NCBI GenBank assembly: GCA_014773175.1
Contig: VXCM01000789.1
Location: 1 to 64,000 of the forward strand
Source of the DNA: Lucifuga dentata
Lineage: Eukaryota; Chordata; Actinopteri; Ophidiiformes; Bythitidae
DNA length: 64,000 nt
Reading direction: 5' to 3'
Shown here: positions 13,765-27,065 of the stretch, one piece after another
Numbering within the stretch: the first letter of the stretch is position 1
Layout: each line of letters begins with the position of its first letter
Translations under genes and position numbers: made by a program
Notes under the pieces: generated by a model
Databases searched by the model: none
What the model was told of the DNA's origin: nothing
Seen by the model: the letters and a program-made list of their open reading frames with translations, nothing else

Positions 13765-13920
13765 ATCTAAAAATGTTATTTTATTAAGTTTAAAAATGAA
13801 TGATAGAGCTCCCTAAGCCTGCGTAAAGCCAGTCACTGTGCGCTTGGGAGGACAAGGACGTTGGTAACCTGCCCACAAGGCTTTACGGTGGCGCAAAGGA
13901 TGCAGGGTAGTGTAGTTTTT
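13765..13920 (-). promoter_or_regulatory. Probable atp5f1d promoter and short 5' UTR
   Basis: This stretch lies immediately upstream of the ATG pair. It is more GC- and CpG-rich than the flanking AT-rich DNA and lacks a clear TATA box, as is usual for nuclear genes of oxidative phosphorylation. The transcription start cannot be placed from sequence alone. Confidence 0.4.
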
Positions 13921-14409
13921 TTGTTGTTTTTTTTTTAAGACGGCGTTCATCTGTGTAGGGCCCTTTTTTTAATATATAGAATTCAGGGCCCGTTACTGTG
14001 AATTAGCTGTGATTTAGGCAGCCAGACTCCATCTACTGTGAATTATCAGTTACTTTTGAAAACCAAGAGCGTGTTAAACTTTCGAGCTAAATAAACGTGT
14101 AGCTTCAAACACAGCCAAACAAAGTCTTGGTCTGCTACTGACAAGAAAACAGCTTTCAGGTTTTAGGTCGTTTACCAAATAACAACACTTATGGAGGGGA
14201 AAATATATTTCCACAGCTACAGTATTTAGAAGGCTATTGAGTATTTACAGTGAGTCGAGAAGAATCAGACTGAAGAATAAGGAACACACACTGCCAGTAG
14301 ATGGCGCTAAAACCACGTGCCAGAGGTCCACTCAAACAGGGACCATCAGGAATGGAAAACCCCAGATCATTTATCTCAGATGGTATGGCATTGTCTGAAA
14401 GTTTTAGAT

Positions 14410-14444
<35 letters not shown>

Positions 14445-15990
14445 TGATATTAATTATTACATTAAGATAAAGTGGCTCAGAAAATGTCTGATTCTCTCTG
14501 GAATTTCACACTATGTCATATTTTCAACCGCTTTTGTTTAAAGTATGTTATCTTGTATATTTCTTCGAACTAAATTATCCACTAAGTTATGAAAATTCCA
14601 TCAACATGTTAGTCTGAAAGATCACAATAAGCCACTTTTTCTTTCCATATGGTATCAATCAATGTTAATGTGTTGATCATGTAGTATATCAGTTGATGGG
14701 TGACTCAAGTGCTTTACTTTCATGTGAACAATTCATGCACAGATTTGATTTCCCCATTCCTTTTGGAGAAATTTATTTGTTAAATAAAGCCAACCTAAAT
14801 TGTGTGATACATCTTGTTACATCCTGTCTTAGCTCTAGGGAGATACAAACTTATTCTGAAGCAGTGTTGGAGGGTGTTCACTTGATGCATCCCTGATTTT
14901 CCACAATCTGGACAAAACTAAGGTAGGTTTTACTGGAGATTATTTATTGATGATACTGAGCTGACAAATTGTTACAGCATCATAATCTAATGAAGTCAAT
15001 GAAAAGCATTTTAAAATACTGTTCTGTGTTTACCCTACAAGTTCTTTTATTTCTAAATATTTGGACATTGAAGAGCTTTGCACCTGTAATCAACAGAAAG
15101 AAACTGTTATCATTTTTTTTTCTTTGTAACATTTTTTGGCAAAGACTTTTCTCATATATTTTGAGTTTCATTAACAGCTTGCATGTACTTTAACCTTAAA
15201 AGTTATGATTGTACATTCAGCATAATAACTGCCTTCAGTTCATTGCCAACTTTTTAAAAATTTTAATGCCAAAATTTAATACAGAATATCAAGGGAATAG
15301 TAAGGTGTTTTTATTCCCTACATAACATTTACCCAAGTGAACCTTTAAATATTTTTTATATTGTCTATAAGTTTTCAAAATTTATGAATCAGTTTTTTGT
15401 TCACCTTCTTTTGTTCACATGTACACCATAGTCTGCATGTTTTCTATTATGTTTTTAAGCTTATACTTCAATAAAGTTCTGAAAGAAAAAATAACCCTAG
15501 AGGATTCAATAGACATCTGGTTCTGGCATTTTCTCAGCTTTAAGCAGTAATTTAGATTAACTAATGTTTGGCAATATTTGTATCTCAATCTATGAGAATA
15601 TATCTGCCCCAATAGCACTTACATAATCCAGAATTCCTGTGTGGCTGGTATTGTTCAGTTTAATACGGTATGGCATAATAAAAAAAATATAAAAATAAAA
15701 TCTGATGCAGTTTTGTGGCCAATATCACAACACACATACTTCTGAGCCTGTTCTTCCTCACCATAGATTTTTTTCTGCGTGACTGCATAGTCACTGTGAA
15801 AATGATCAATAAAATGAAAAAAAAGAGTAAAAAGAAAACGGCTAAAAAAAAAAAAAAAAAGCTTGTAGAGCAGGCTTACTGTAGCTAAATGCTTATGAAT
15901 GGAGAAAATATCATACCATCAGACATTCAGGCTTTCCTGAGACTCAGTGACTGTGTGAAGACTCAGAATTTTAGGAGCACCTTCATCGCT
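13921..15990. other. Divergent intergenic spacer atp5f1d-cbarp
   Basis: Apart from the CTCF-like motif at 14294, this AT-rich spacer holds only homopolymer runs (T tract at about 14410-14443, A tract at about 15846-15860) and no ORF or exon-like segment that I can support. Confidence 0.6.
14294..14308 (+). promoter_or_regulatory. CTCF consensus motif between atp5f1d and cbarp
   Basis: CCAGTAGATGGCGCT matches every position of the vertebrate CTCF core consensus CCASYAGRKGGCRSY. It lies between the divergent ATP5F1D and CBARP genes, a plausible insulator position. Occupancy is inferred; a match can also ride on a dispersed repeat. Confidence 0.5.
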
Positions 15991-16110
15991 TTACCTCACT
16001 TCTTGCGTCACGTGGTAAGTCTCTGACTGGGTGGTGGGCGTGTCCTAAACAGTGGGGTTTCATTCATAAATACTTTCAGGCTTAAAATCCACATTAAAGT
16101 GTTCACAGGG
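15990..16110 (+). promoter_or_regulatory. Candidate cbarp promoter
   Basis: A CACGTG E-box (16009-16014, within GCGTCACGTGG) and a GC/KLF-type box (GTGGGCGTGTCC, about 16034-16045) lie 130-160 bp ahead of a strong splice donor at 16172. The layout suits a first non-coding exon. The motifs are seen directly; promoter function is inferred. Confidence 0.35.
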
Positions 16111-16171
16111 AGTTTGGCGGTATTGGCTTTGCCCATCATCCACCCCTGCATGGACCACGTTAGCTGAGGAG
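16100..16171 (+). other. Putative cbarp 5' non-coding exon 1
   Basis: The segment ends at a consensus donor (GAGGAG followed by GTGAGT at 16172) and sits on the CBARP strand downstream of the E-box/GC-box cluster. Its 5' boundary is unknown and no transcript evidence is available, so this is a hypothesis. Confidence 0.35.
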
Positions 16172-17267
16172 GTGAGTGTTCCTTCGCTACGTGTGCTTAT
16201 TCGTTCATCCCCGGTCAGATCGTGATCACCGACTGATGAAAATCATAAGCGCCTGTGAAATATCAAGATGGCATGTTTATTAACCCTGCTGCACTCGCTG
16301 GAGTTTAGCTCGTTTCATGCGTTTTAAGTCACTAAAAGCTAGCAAAGAATGCTAAATTTCCCGTAAAGCAATGGTATTTTGCATTCTTTGGAATGATTTC
16401 TACAACCTCCAACAGCTGCTGGAGGCGATGCTTATATATATATTTTTTTTCTTCAGAACAAAATATTGCAGTAGCGAGAAATGAGATGCGGGATGATTTC
16501 ATTGGCGCACCCATTTCTCATTAGAAACAGGTTATTATAAGGTTGAACAGGAGGCGTTACAGTTCGGTTTGGTACTATTGTCGGGCTGCTGATTACTGAG
16601 ATAATTGTTCTTAAGATGTGGGGCGACAAATAGAAGGCTACCCAAAACAAATGCGTTTCCTGGCTGCTGGCCAATATCCAGTTTATACATTAATACCGCT
16701 GACTGAAATGTTGTTAAGCAAAAACGGGATATGATCTCGTTCAAGCTGCAACTGTAGCGTCTTAACATCTCTATCAACTGATCAATACTGGAGCGATATT
16801 CACGCTCACATTAATCACTGCCGTGGTGCTGACTTCAGATGGCTTTACAACACTTGTGCAAGGCAGGAGTAACCACTTAAAACAGTACATTCTTTTTAAT
16901 AGCCTTCTATTTTTATCAGGAGGTAGCTGGTTTTCCTCATTTTTCTTGATAAGTGCAAAAACAGCCAAATGTAATTAGGCTATCTGCCATTTCTATCTGG
17001 CATCCAAATGTTAATTGGTTGCAGTGAGTGAAGTAGAAAGACCCTCATATGTAGAGTTTTTTAATGTTTCTCCTGATATTTTTTAAATATATATTTTAGT
17101 ATCATCACCACTGCAACAGATATTGGAAAGCTTTTCAGTGCCATTCAAGCAGCATCTCTGCACTCAGAGTGTTGTTGAATGCAGGTAGCCATGTAATGTA
17201 AAACTTCTTCACACTGGCAAATTAACCAGTCTGTACTGTGTGTGTGTGTGTGTGTGTGTGTTGTCAG

Positions 17268-17470
17268 CCATGCAGCAGCACCGTCCTGTTGCTCCGAGGC
17301 CACTGAGGCAGCCCTGAAGGGAGCACTGCTGCTCAGGCTCGGTTGGCTGGGTGGGCTGAGGTGGCAGAGAAAAGGCTGAGGATGCATCAAGGGAGCTGAG
17401 GAGGAGACTCCTGAGCCACAGCCTGACACACACACACATCCAGAGCTGCTGCGCACTGCCCTCCATCAGG
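17268..17470 (+). other. Putative cbarp 5' non-coding exon 2 with short uORF
   Basis: The segment ends at a strong donor (CATCAGG then GTAAGA at 17471); several AG acceptors precede it, so the left edge is approximate. It contains an ATG opening a reading frame of about 15 codons, beginning MQQHRPVAPRP and ending at TGA. If spliced to the ATG exon at 18402 it would place an upstream ORF before CBARP. It is GC-richer than its surroundings. Confidence 0.35.
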
Positions 17471-18426
17471 GTAAGACACTACGCTGGTAGAAAGCAGGAT
17501 GTGGTACAGTACTGCAAAGGAAGCATTCTGGTTGCAGCCTGATGTGTGCTGTTCCCGTAAGAGTTTTCACGCTTGGAGGATGAGATGCAGAAAACGGGCA
17601 GGCTGGCAGCAGCAGTAGCTCACAGGTTGTGGTAGTGAAGTTGAGTGGTGCAGTCACTGGCAGGCAAACAGGAGTACTGAGTGCTGCTGGCATGTTGCTT
17701 CTTCCCTGCTGGGTGAGTAGATCAGTCCAGCGTGTGTGTGTGTGTGTGTATCTATGGGGGCGTTTGGTGCAGCAGTAGCAGCATTAATGGCTATGATCTG
17801 AGAAAGAAAAAAGGGAATGCATAGCAGCAGCGCTAGTGGAGCTCAGCTGCTTAGTAATAACTGATGTTCTCTCTGTTTTGTTTGTGTGTGTGTGTGTGTA
17901 TGCACGTGTGTGTGGGAGGTAGATAAGTCTACAGGCTGATACAGAATTATGGATAATGATGTACATCCAAGATGCTGACATTTCCATCTCCTGTGCACGT
18001 GAACACAGAATTGGTCTCTGCTTTGTCTTGCAGTCTTTCAGCTTGATTTTTCTGCTGCAGTGGGTGTTTTCTATCACATGACAGTGTATTACACTGTATG
18101 ACACACTGTACTCACATATTCTTTGTGATATAAATATGTTCAAGGCTGCGTACAAGTGTAGAATTTGCTGCTTGGCATGTTCATTCCCTTTGTTTTTACA
18201 CATCAGTATTCTGTATATTCACAGGAAGTCTGTCCTATGTTTGGATACACAGTATGTTATGGTTTATTGTGATTAACACAGATGACGTGCAGCAGCTTTG
18301 ACATCCAAGTCTGTCAGTTTGTGCTGTGATTTGATGAACAGCACCAGTAACAGTCATTTCCTTTGTGCATATGTGTGTTGTGTGTGTGCGCTATCCCTCA
18401 GGGGGACTCTCTAGTTGGCTTGGACC

Positions 18427-21400
18427 ATGAGCAATGAGTCTACCGTCTGGAATATCCTACCAGAGAACTCCACAGTAAGTCAACCTTTCACCACTGGGTT
18501 ATTCTCAAACTTCCTGTGCGTGTGTGTGCGCCTGTGTGTGTGTGTCCTCATTGTGTGTTATGTCCACCACCCTAACAGAGCCATGCTTTCCCCTCATATT
18601 CTCTTCTGGCCGATTGACTGGCTAATAGAGAACATCCTGACCTGGACCTGCAATAATTAAATCTCTGATCTAATCTCAGTTTAATTTCCCCTTGCAGAGA
18701 AATTACAATCTGACGTAAGAGTCTGCTGCTCATTAACACTGCTGCCCATTCACCCTCACAGTGCCCAACATGGAGTAATGGTCCATGAAAAACATTATGA
18801 CTCTAATAAGTAGAACCCTTTTATGTTTCCTAAACATTGATTTCTATGTCATTCTGATATTTTATAGAACAAGAAGCTCTGCAGACATTCTCGATTCTTC
18901 CACACATTTCAACCTATCATTTTATTTATCAAATGTCATCTCTGCTCTGTTGCCCACCTGGCCACAAAAAAATTCTACTTAGGTAACAAAAAAAGTTGTT
19001 ACTTAAAGGATAAATAATACCAATACACATATAATGCACAAAAACTTAATAACTTAATGTAATAACTTAATGCCACAATATTTATCCTGCTATAAAAATA
19101 AAATGATCCTGAAAATCCTGAAATCCTGAAAATTTAAAAATAAATGATCCTGATCAAATACTAAAATCCTACTAAATAAAATTAATTCCTGAGGTGATAG
19201 TAAAATATAAAATGAGTGATATGTAATCAAATTATATTTATTAATGAATGCATTTCTTTGCGCATTTTATGAAATTATTTCTTGCCATATTTTACATATT
19301 CGTGTAACTCTTTATTATATTTTATTTTTAATTTGGATCATTTCATTTATTTATGTATTAATTTATTTCCAAAAAATTTAAGTTTGATCTTCCATAGAAA
19401 AGTGTATTAGGTGCCAGTAATGGGCTGCTATTTTATTTAATGACATAATGCTTTTATGAACTAACATGAAAAAATGTTGACATAATACTTTCTGATGGAT
19501 GCCTTGATCACACGATTTGTTTTTGGTAACATTTTTCGTATTTTATGAAAACTTGTGTGGATTTCAGGTGGTTTTCTGGTCAAGGAAGCAAGCTCAAGAT
19601 GCCGTCATTCTCTGACAAAAAATGTTGACTTTTATAAAATTAACTTTCATACCAAGAGCCTCTGCTGTATGGTTAATCCCTTTGTATGGTTAATTCACTC
19701 AACTGCAGTCATCCCATGTGAGAGCTTCACGTATGTACAGCATAGACAGGTTAATAGCTTGGGTGTTCACTGATTAACTGTGCTGTGGCATTTATAGATT
19801 CACTTGCACCAACTAACCAGTGGAGCTAAATCAATCTGTTAAGCTGCATGGAGTAACAGAGTGAAACAGTTGCACACTGAGGTCTTCAAAAACCAGAATA
19901 TTGTGTTGCAAAAATATCAGACTAGGCATCCCTTATAAGTGAAAGAGCAATTTCATGGACAACACCACATGTTTTGGTGCATTTCAGTGGTGCTGACTGA
20001 TGTCGTGTCACCATATCTCACTTAGAAAACCTCTGCATCTGAACTGCAATAAACTTTTTACTGTTTCATCAATTTAGGTAGAAAGAATAAAGTACTGAAG
20101 ACGTACCTTAGAAGATTTGTATGCTAGTAGAGAGTAGATTTGTTCGTCCATCCATGCATCCATCCATCCATCCATCCATTTTCCACCACTTTTCAGATCG
20201 CAGAGGCAGCAATCTAAGCAAAGTAGCCCAGATGTCCCACTCCCTAGCCACATCCTCCAGTTCTTCCTATAGAATTCCAAGATGTTACATGCCAGATATA
20301 ATCCGAGCGTATTCTGGGTCTGACCCGTGGTCTCCTCCCAGTTTGATTCAGTGTGGTTCACTTAGCTTATTGTGACCTGAATCCCTTAGACCAGTAAGCA
20401 AAGATGAAATCCCTCAGCTCAAGCAGCGCAGGCTGTCTCTTAAAGGACCATACTGGCCATTTTGCATGTTTGAGCCTAATATATTCAATTTTCATACACG
20501 TAACATTACTGACAATCATTTCCCAAAGCATACTACTGGAACAATGAAATATCAGGAGAGCTGAAATACGGTTTTATCCTTTGGGAAATGATTGTCAGTA
20601 ACTTGTATGAAAATTGAATATACAGTATTAGGCTCAAACATGCAAAATGAGCAGTGTGGTCCTTTAAACCAGCACTCTTAAAGTCCAAACTCAGGACCAG
20701 AATGCCTCAAACTTTCTTATCTCAACTGATCTGCCTGAAAAATGAAATAAAACAACGATATTTTATATTTGTGTCTCAGGAGATCCCATTTGAGGCTGAG
20801 GAGCAGCAAGATGGCTATGTGCTCCTCCTGGTCATCCTCTCCATCTTCCTGGTAGGAACATTGATCTTCACCTCAGTCCTCCTCATCACTTGCCGTCGCT
20901 GCTGCCGAGGAGGGCAATGCTGTGACAGGTGTGATGCGAACATCACGTACACATTTTTTGTTTGCAGTTTAGCTGACACATATCCAGAGTAGATTTCCCT
21001 TCAGTACAAATATAAAATATAAAAATAAAACTAATATAGTGGTCACAATGTAAGAAGTAACTCTACAATATAAAGCCAAGAGCCCTGCAATAAATGCTAA
21101 TTTTGCGAGCTAAGTTGAAAGCTTTCAGTATGATGTTTGTAGAGATGGCACTGGAGAAATGTTGATTTAGGTCCGTGGTCATTTTTGAGGCTATAGTTTG
21201 CGATGTTTTTTGATTGACATATTAGATTGAATTATACTGTCTGGTGTCCCTGTTACACCTACTGTATGATGTAATGTAATGAAACTACACCCTTGACATG
21301 ACGACAAACTCAAACTCTCGCACTAAATATTCTAAGCTTCACAAACGTAACTGCAGCTGATACTTAAGGATAAATTGGTATTTATTTTCAGTGCGTATAA

Positions 21401-24400
21401 TTACAAAAAAATATAGCACATTGCAGGTGAAGCTAACCACTTGTTTCTTCTCTCTGCTCCACCTGCTGCATCCCAAAATCATCTCAGTATGAGTCCTTTA
21501 ACAAACTATGGCATAGGTCAGCTAAACAACTTAAACTGTACTTTGAATACTAGAAAGCCCTATTACAGTCAGTTGTATGAACAAATGATGTAACTGTGTA
21601 GTAATTCATGTAAGCGTGTTATAAAAGGATGGCATGACAGGAGTGTCAATACCCCTGTGGAAACACCTTGATGGTAACTCAATATTCACGCTCTTTATTT
21701 GGGGTTCATCTGCGTTCATTCGGCAATAATATGGCTACCCTCAAGATGCGTTGTCCCTTGTTACATCACTAACACTTGAATATGAGAACACACAAGCCAG
21801 ATGCAGATAAACACAGGCTGAGCTGTGAAAAGGCGAGGCTTGCCGGGGGAGAGCAGAGGAGAATCGGGCAGACTGGTACAAATGATGAGTGTAATGAGAT
21901 TTCATAGCAGCCATCGGCGGTGATTAATCTTGCATCTCACTCAGCCATGTGTGTGCGCAAGGAAAACACACACACAAATGCGAAATGCGAGCCACAGAGG
22001 AAATGGAAGGCAGGAGAAGCATAGATCTGGGTGGACGGAGAAATCCCTTAAGTCACACTTCACACACATACGCACAAGTACACACATGTGACTTTACACA
22101 CAAAGGAATCAGATGGATAAAAATGATGGGAGAGAGATTTCAGCTTCTTTCTCCCTCACTGAACAAGTTCTGGGCCTGAGCTTTAAGAAGCACATAAGTA
22201 ATAAAGGGAGAAGTTCCTCCTCTCTGTGATATCAGGATTCAGCCTTATAGTCTTAATTATCACAATATTTAGCATGCACAGCAGGTCCTTTTGCCTGATG
22301 CCAGACTGTTTCAACTCTGAGTCATCAGCTTGAATATACTAAAACATATAAACTGACTCCAGCAGAAATAATAAGACCTTTACCTTTCAGTGACTTTGTG
22401 TTTTCAAATGATGAGTGGAATCTTGCAATCCAATAAAGCACCATGCTTTATCAGTTCAAGAGGTCTCCTGGCCCTCAAGGTTATCAAGTTACTGGCAATG
22501 ATTTAGGTCCTCATTGATTATACAGCCAGTCAGCCAGCCATATAGCCAAACAACATTAGAATAACCTATGCAGTGAACACTGATCCTATAAGCTTAAACT
22601 TGTGCTTAAAGCTGAATTTTTGTGGTATCAAGCTGAAAAAGTCCAGGTGTGCCAAATAGCAACACAGAGAGTGTGCTGATTGATCGTAGGACTACGTGTA
22701 GGAGTCTATGTGGCTGTTGAATCAGCAGGGTTCGACAGATGAAAGAGAGACATCAGGTGTGATCATGTCCCAGCATTGATCCGACTGTTTCTGTGTGCCT
22801 GTGTACCCCAGGGCCAGCGATGACCCCGAGAAAATCAACACCACCTACATGGAGGAGTCTCAGCCCACTCATGGTAAGAGAAAAGTGGATGAAGAGGCAG
22901 AGATGGAGGGAGGGAGGAGAGACAATTTGGGTGGAGCAAAGGAAGAAGACCAGATAAAGAGGCAAGGAAATGAGAGAGGCAAGAATAATGGAGACAGAGA
23001 GGTGCAGAGATGGAGGGACTGGATTGATATTGGGATGAGAGAAGCAGGCTTATTTTTATCTCATCAGCAAAAACGCGTAATCCATTCCATTAAAATATTG
23101 TGATCTTAAACCAATTAGTTTAAGTAGCTGCGCCATTCCTGGAACACATTTTGGCAATTTTGGACCGGTGAATGCACTCTATCTCCAATGAAAAACATTT
23201 TTAATGAAAAATACTGTTTGGCAAAGATTTACTTTTGTCTTTTTTTGTCTTTATTTTTCATTTATTTATTTGTCCTACTACCATACTGTACACTCTCCAC
23301 AAAAGTGTCTGAATATGAGATACTTCACTTTGGCATTACAGTTAGTGTAGATACATAGCAAGTGTGGGCTGACTTAGGACTGACTTCTCGTTCAGCCATA
23401 GTAATCCTAGAATATAGTGTGGCATTGTCACAAATAAAAAAGGAAATTCATTAACCTTACTGTCAGTTATTGTCAATAATTTAGCTACCTGTCTGTCTTT
23501 TCCCTTAGAAATCACCATCAGGGTGGATGAGTCTGACTGCCTGTCAATGGCGAGCTCCCATGACCAAGAGACCGAGCGCTTCCTCTTCACGGGTACGACA
23601 GGCCGCCGTGTCTCTTTCAATGAAGCTGCGCTCTTTGACCACGGCAAGAAGGCCCAGGAGAAGGGCCGCAGGTCAGGAAGCCAATACACACATACACATT
23701 CAAAAATCTCTGCTCTTGTTATTTAGTGTTTAGACTCAAAGAACTCATCTTCTTTCTCGTTATCTCAATGGCCAACTTTTCTCTTACAGCCTCAGCTAAA
23801 CTTGAAATGCAGATTTATTCAAAAAAAAAGTATAGCTGCTGTGAGCTTCAAGTCACATATCACTTTGTCGCGTGATGTCCATCATATCCATGGAGTATTC
23901 AACTTGTTATTTGACTCTCTGTTATCCCAGGTACACCCTGACCGAAGGGGACTTTCACCACCTGAAGAATGCCAGGCTTACACACCTCCACATCCCTCCA
24001 CCGGCTCTCAAGATAGTCACAATCCACGAGTGTGACTCAGCTGAGAATACCATCTCCATGACAACACGCCCTGTTGCTAAGTCAGCACTTTCCATCTTCC
24101 AGGTGACCACCCTGACCTGCTATTAGTCCTGATGCACCATTATTCTTGACCAAGACCAATTAGAAAATCAATCACATGAGACAGGGCAAGAAAATGTATC
24201 AGTATATCCAAACACAGGTTCACAAATCTTTCTGCCTGCTGATTCAACAGGTTATGCATATTGATTTGCCATTTAGTGAGGCTGTTCAATCACTGGCCTT
24301 GGACTGAGCCTGGGAAGGAAACTGCACTTGATATCCATCCATACATGTCACCACAAACTTAGTCAGGTTCAATTTGTATGCTAACAGTAGTCTGGGCTTG

Positions 24401-27034
24401 AACTGGACACCTCCCAAGCATGATTGTGCATAACTAGATCAATGGCAGGACATTACAGACAATGTGCATACAAATGCTCAGTCACAATGTAAAGGAAAAA
24501 CATCAAATTGTGTGTGTGCACCCCTTTAGCCAATGCTGTGCCCCCTACCACAAACCGCACTAACCAGCCTGAGCGTCAATCCCAGTGGTGCCCTTCCTGG
24601 AGACGCTCTCAACTCAGTGGTGGACACCAGCTTCAGTGAGAACATGATAACTTTTTCCACCAAGGAGCCGAGCGGCAGCTCTGTAAGTTACCTTCTACAT
24701 CTCTGCACTATATTTCACTTATTACACAGTGCTGTGGTTTCAAATTTTGGTATTTGAAACATCTCTTGCCACTGTTTATTTTCATGTGGTAATAGCATAG
24801 ATTTAGACATGATATATGTGTAAATTAGCTGTGATAGGCTCATGTCTGAAAAACTTTAACAAGGCACTATTTATATAGGTCAGCATGGAGTTTGTGGAGC
24901 TAGTATTTTGTGGAGTCATTCTGTCAGTAGGCAAAGCACTTAGTTAAATAGCCAGTCAGTCTACCAGCGAGCTATTCATTAGGACATTAGAGGGTCACAG
25001 AGCCTGAGGGATGAACAACATGAGTGGTAGTTGATGGGTAAACAAGGAAACCCTGAGGAATATCATTGCTAGAGTGGATTATACACAGACTAGTAGGTTC
25101 CACATCTCTCGCTCCTCAGATCGAGATGATTGGAACAGGGCCCCGGGGTAGGAGCAGTCCCAGCAGCATCAGTGTTGGTGAGGGGGCAGCGGCAGGGAGC
25201 AGCACCCCGCCTGGTGGTAGCGGTGCAGGAAGTCAGGGGCCAATGCTGCAGTTCTTCACTAAACTGCGGCGCCATGCTAGCCTGGAGGGGGCCAGTCCCT
25301 ACTTCAAGATCAAGAAGTGGAAGCTGGACAGCAGCCAGAGAGCCTCAAGCCTGGACACCAGAGGTAATGGATCCTTGGCTACATGGAATATTTCAGTCAT
25401 ATTTGTTAATAGGCTATCTACCTAGTGACTGAGTGGGTTAAATAAGTGTAACAGTTCCTCCTGATTCTTGGTGAAAAAAAAAAAAAAACGTTTCTTGCTT
25501 TTGTATATTTTCTGCACAGTTTCCTATTGTAAACAGACATTATGGACTTCAGCAACCAACTGATACCTCTTGGCTGCTTATAGTCAGCATGCATATACAC
25601 ACATGCATGTGCACGTGCATACACACACACTTGACAGATGGCTCAGTGACGCAAAATTTGGTCTTTCCAAGGCAATCTGAGCCCATGACAGAATCCTCCC
25701 TGCCAGTCCTCTTCATCCTAAATACATACACAATTCTCCATTCTCTTCCTCAGGCCTCGTTCTCCTATCATAACAAGAGACCAACAAAGATCACTAAATC
25801 CCCTCAGAAATCTTGACTTGTGATGGGAGCTATCACCTGAATTAAGTGCCACTTCAGCCTGCTGTTGCTCAACTTGACAACTTATACAACTCACTGCTCT
25901 CTTCCCATGTCTGATGTGAGCCAGGCTCTCCAAAGAGAAGACAGTTCCAGCGCCAACGAGCTGCCAGTGAGAGCATGGACCAGGATGATAATGACACACA
26001 CCACATAGACCTTATCCAGTACATCGCTCGCACCCAAGATGTCACTTTCTGTCCCAGCCAGCGCTCCACACGCCTCCTCTCACCTCCTTCCACGCCACCC
26101 CCCTCCCTTGGCAGGTATCTTTAATTTCCTTGCCATTCATCCTGTCCACTGCTTTGCTGCCTTGCACTCATTTTTGTTTTTAGCTAGAAAAACTGTGGTA
26201 ATGGCGATGCTCTGCTTGATATACTGGACTACAGCTCCCAAGTCCCAATTCTCTACCACTTTCCTTTATTTTTGGATTTACTATAATTGAAAAATGTCAG
26301 TGTCAGTAAACTGAATTGCAACTAATGAAAAAAATATTTCCTGCTGTTTTGTTGTCTGATACAACATTTAGAAAAGTAGATTATAACACCATGCTGAGTA
26401 TTTCTAAATGCTATTTAACCACTGTCTAATCTGTATGTTATATGATTCTGTAAACAAGACTGAAAACTAGTTTCATCATATAACATGAGTCAGACAGAAT
26501 ATTAATTTTTGCATTTTAGGGAGAAATGGTTGAGAATTGGAACACGGGGTTTATATCAGGCATAGGAAACCATTCCATCGCTGACGTGTTCTAATGATGT
26601 CATGATATCTGCAAAGTTACTTTAAATTTGCAATTATAGCAATGCAGAATTCACCTAAAAGTTATTTATGTCCCTAATAACCTAATAGCATTTATTTTCA
26701 TTCACTAATCCTGTGTATGTTCATGTTTTTGAAAATAAGAGTTTTATTTAAATTTCCTTAAGCTTCCATGAACTAACTTTGGATACTGACACTACTCATT
26801 ACCTCATATTATGTTTCATATATTCAGTATTCCCTAGATGGAAGGAGGGAATTTGTAAGGATGTGAAAAACATATGGTATTAGTATTATTATTATTCAGC
26901 CAAATTTTGTCTAAAAACATGCAACAACAACCATTGCCAGCCATGAAAATCATGCCGTTGTGTACTGTGAACATAGCCATGACTCAAATGAATGTGATAA
27001 TTAGGCATGTTTTGACACTGACTCTTATTTTGTA

Positions 27035-27065
<31 letters not shown>

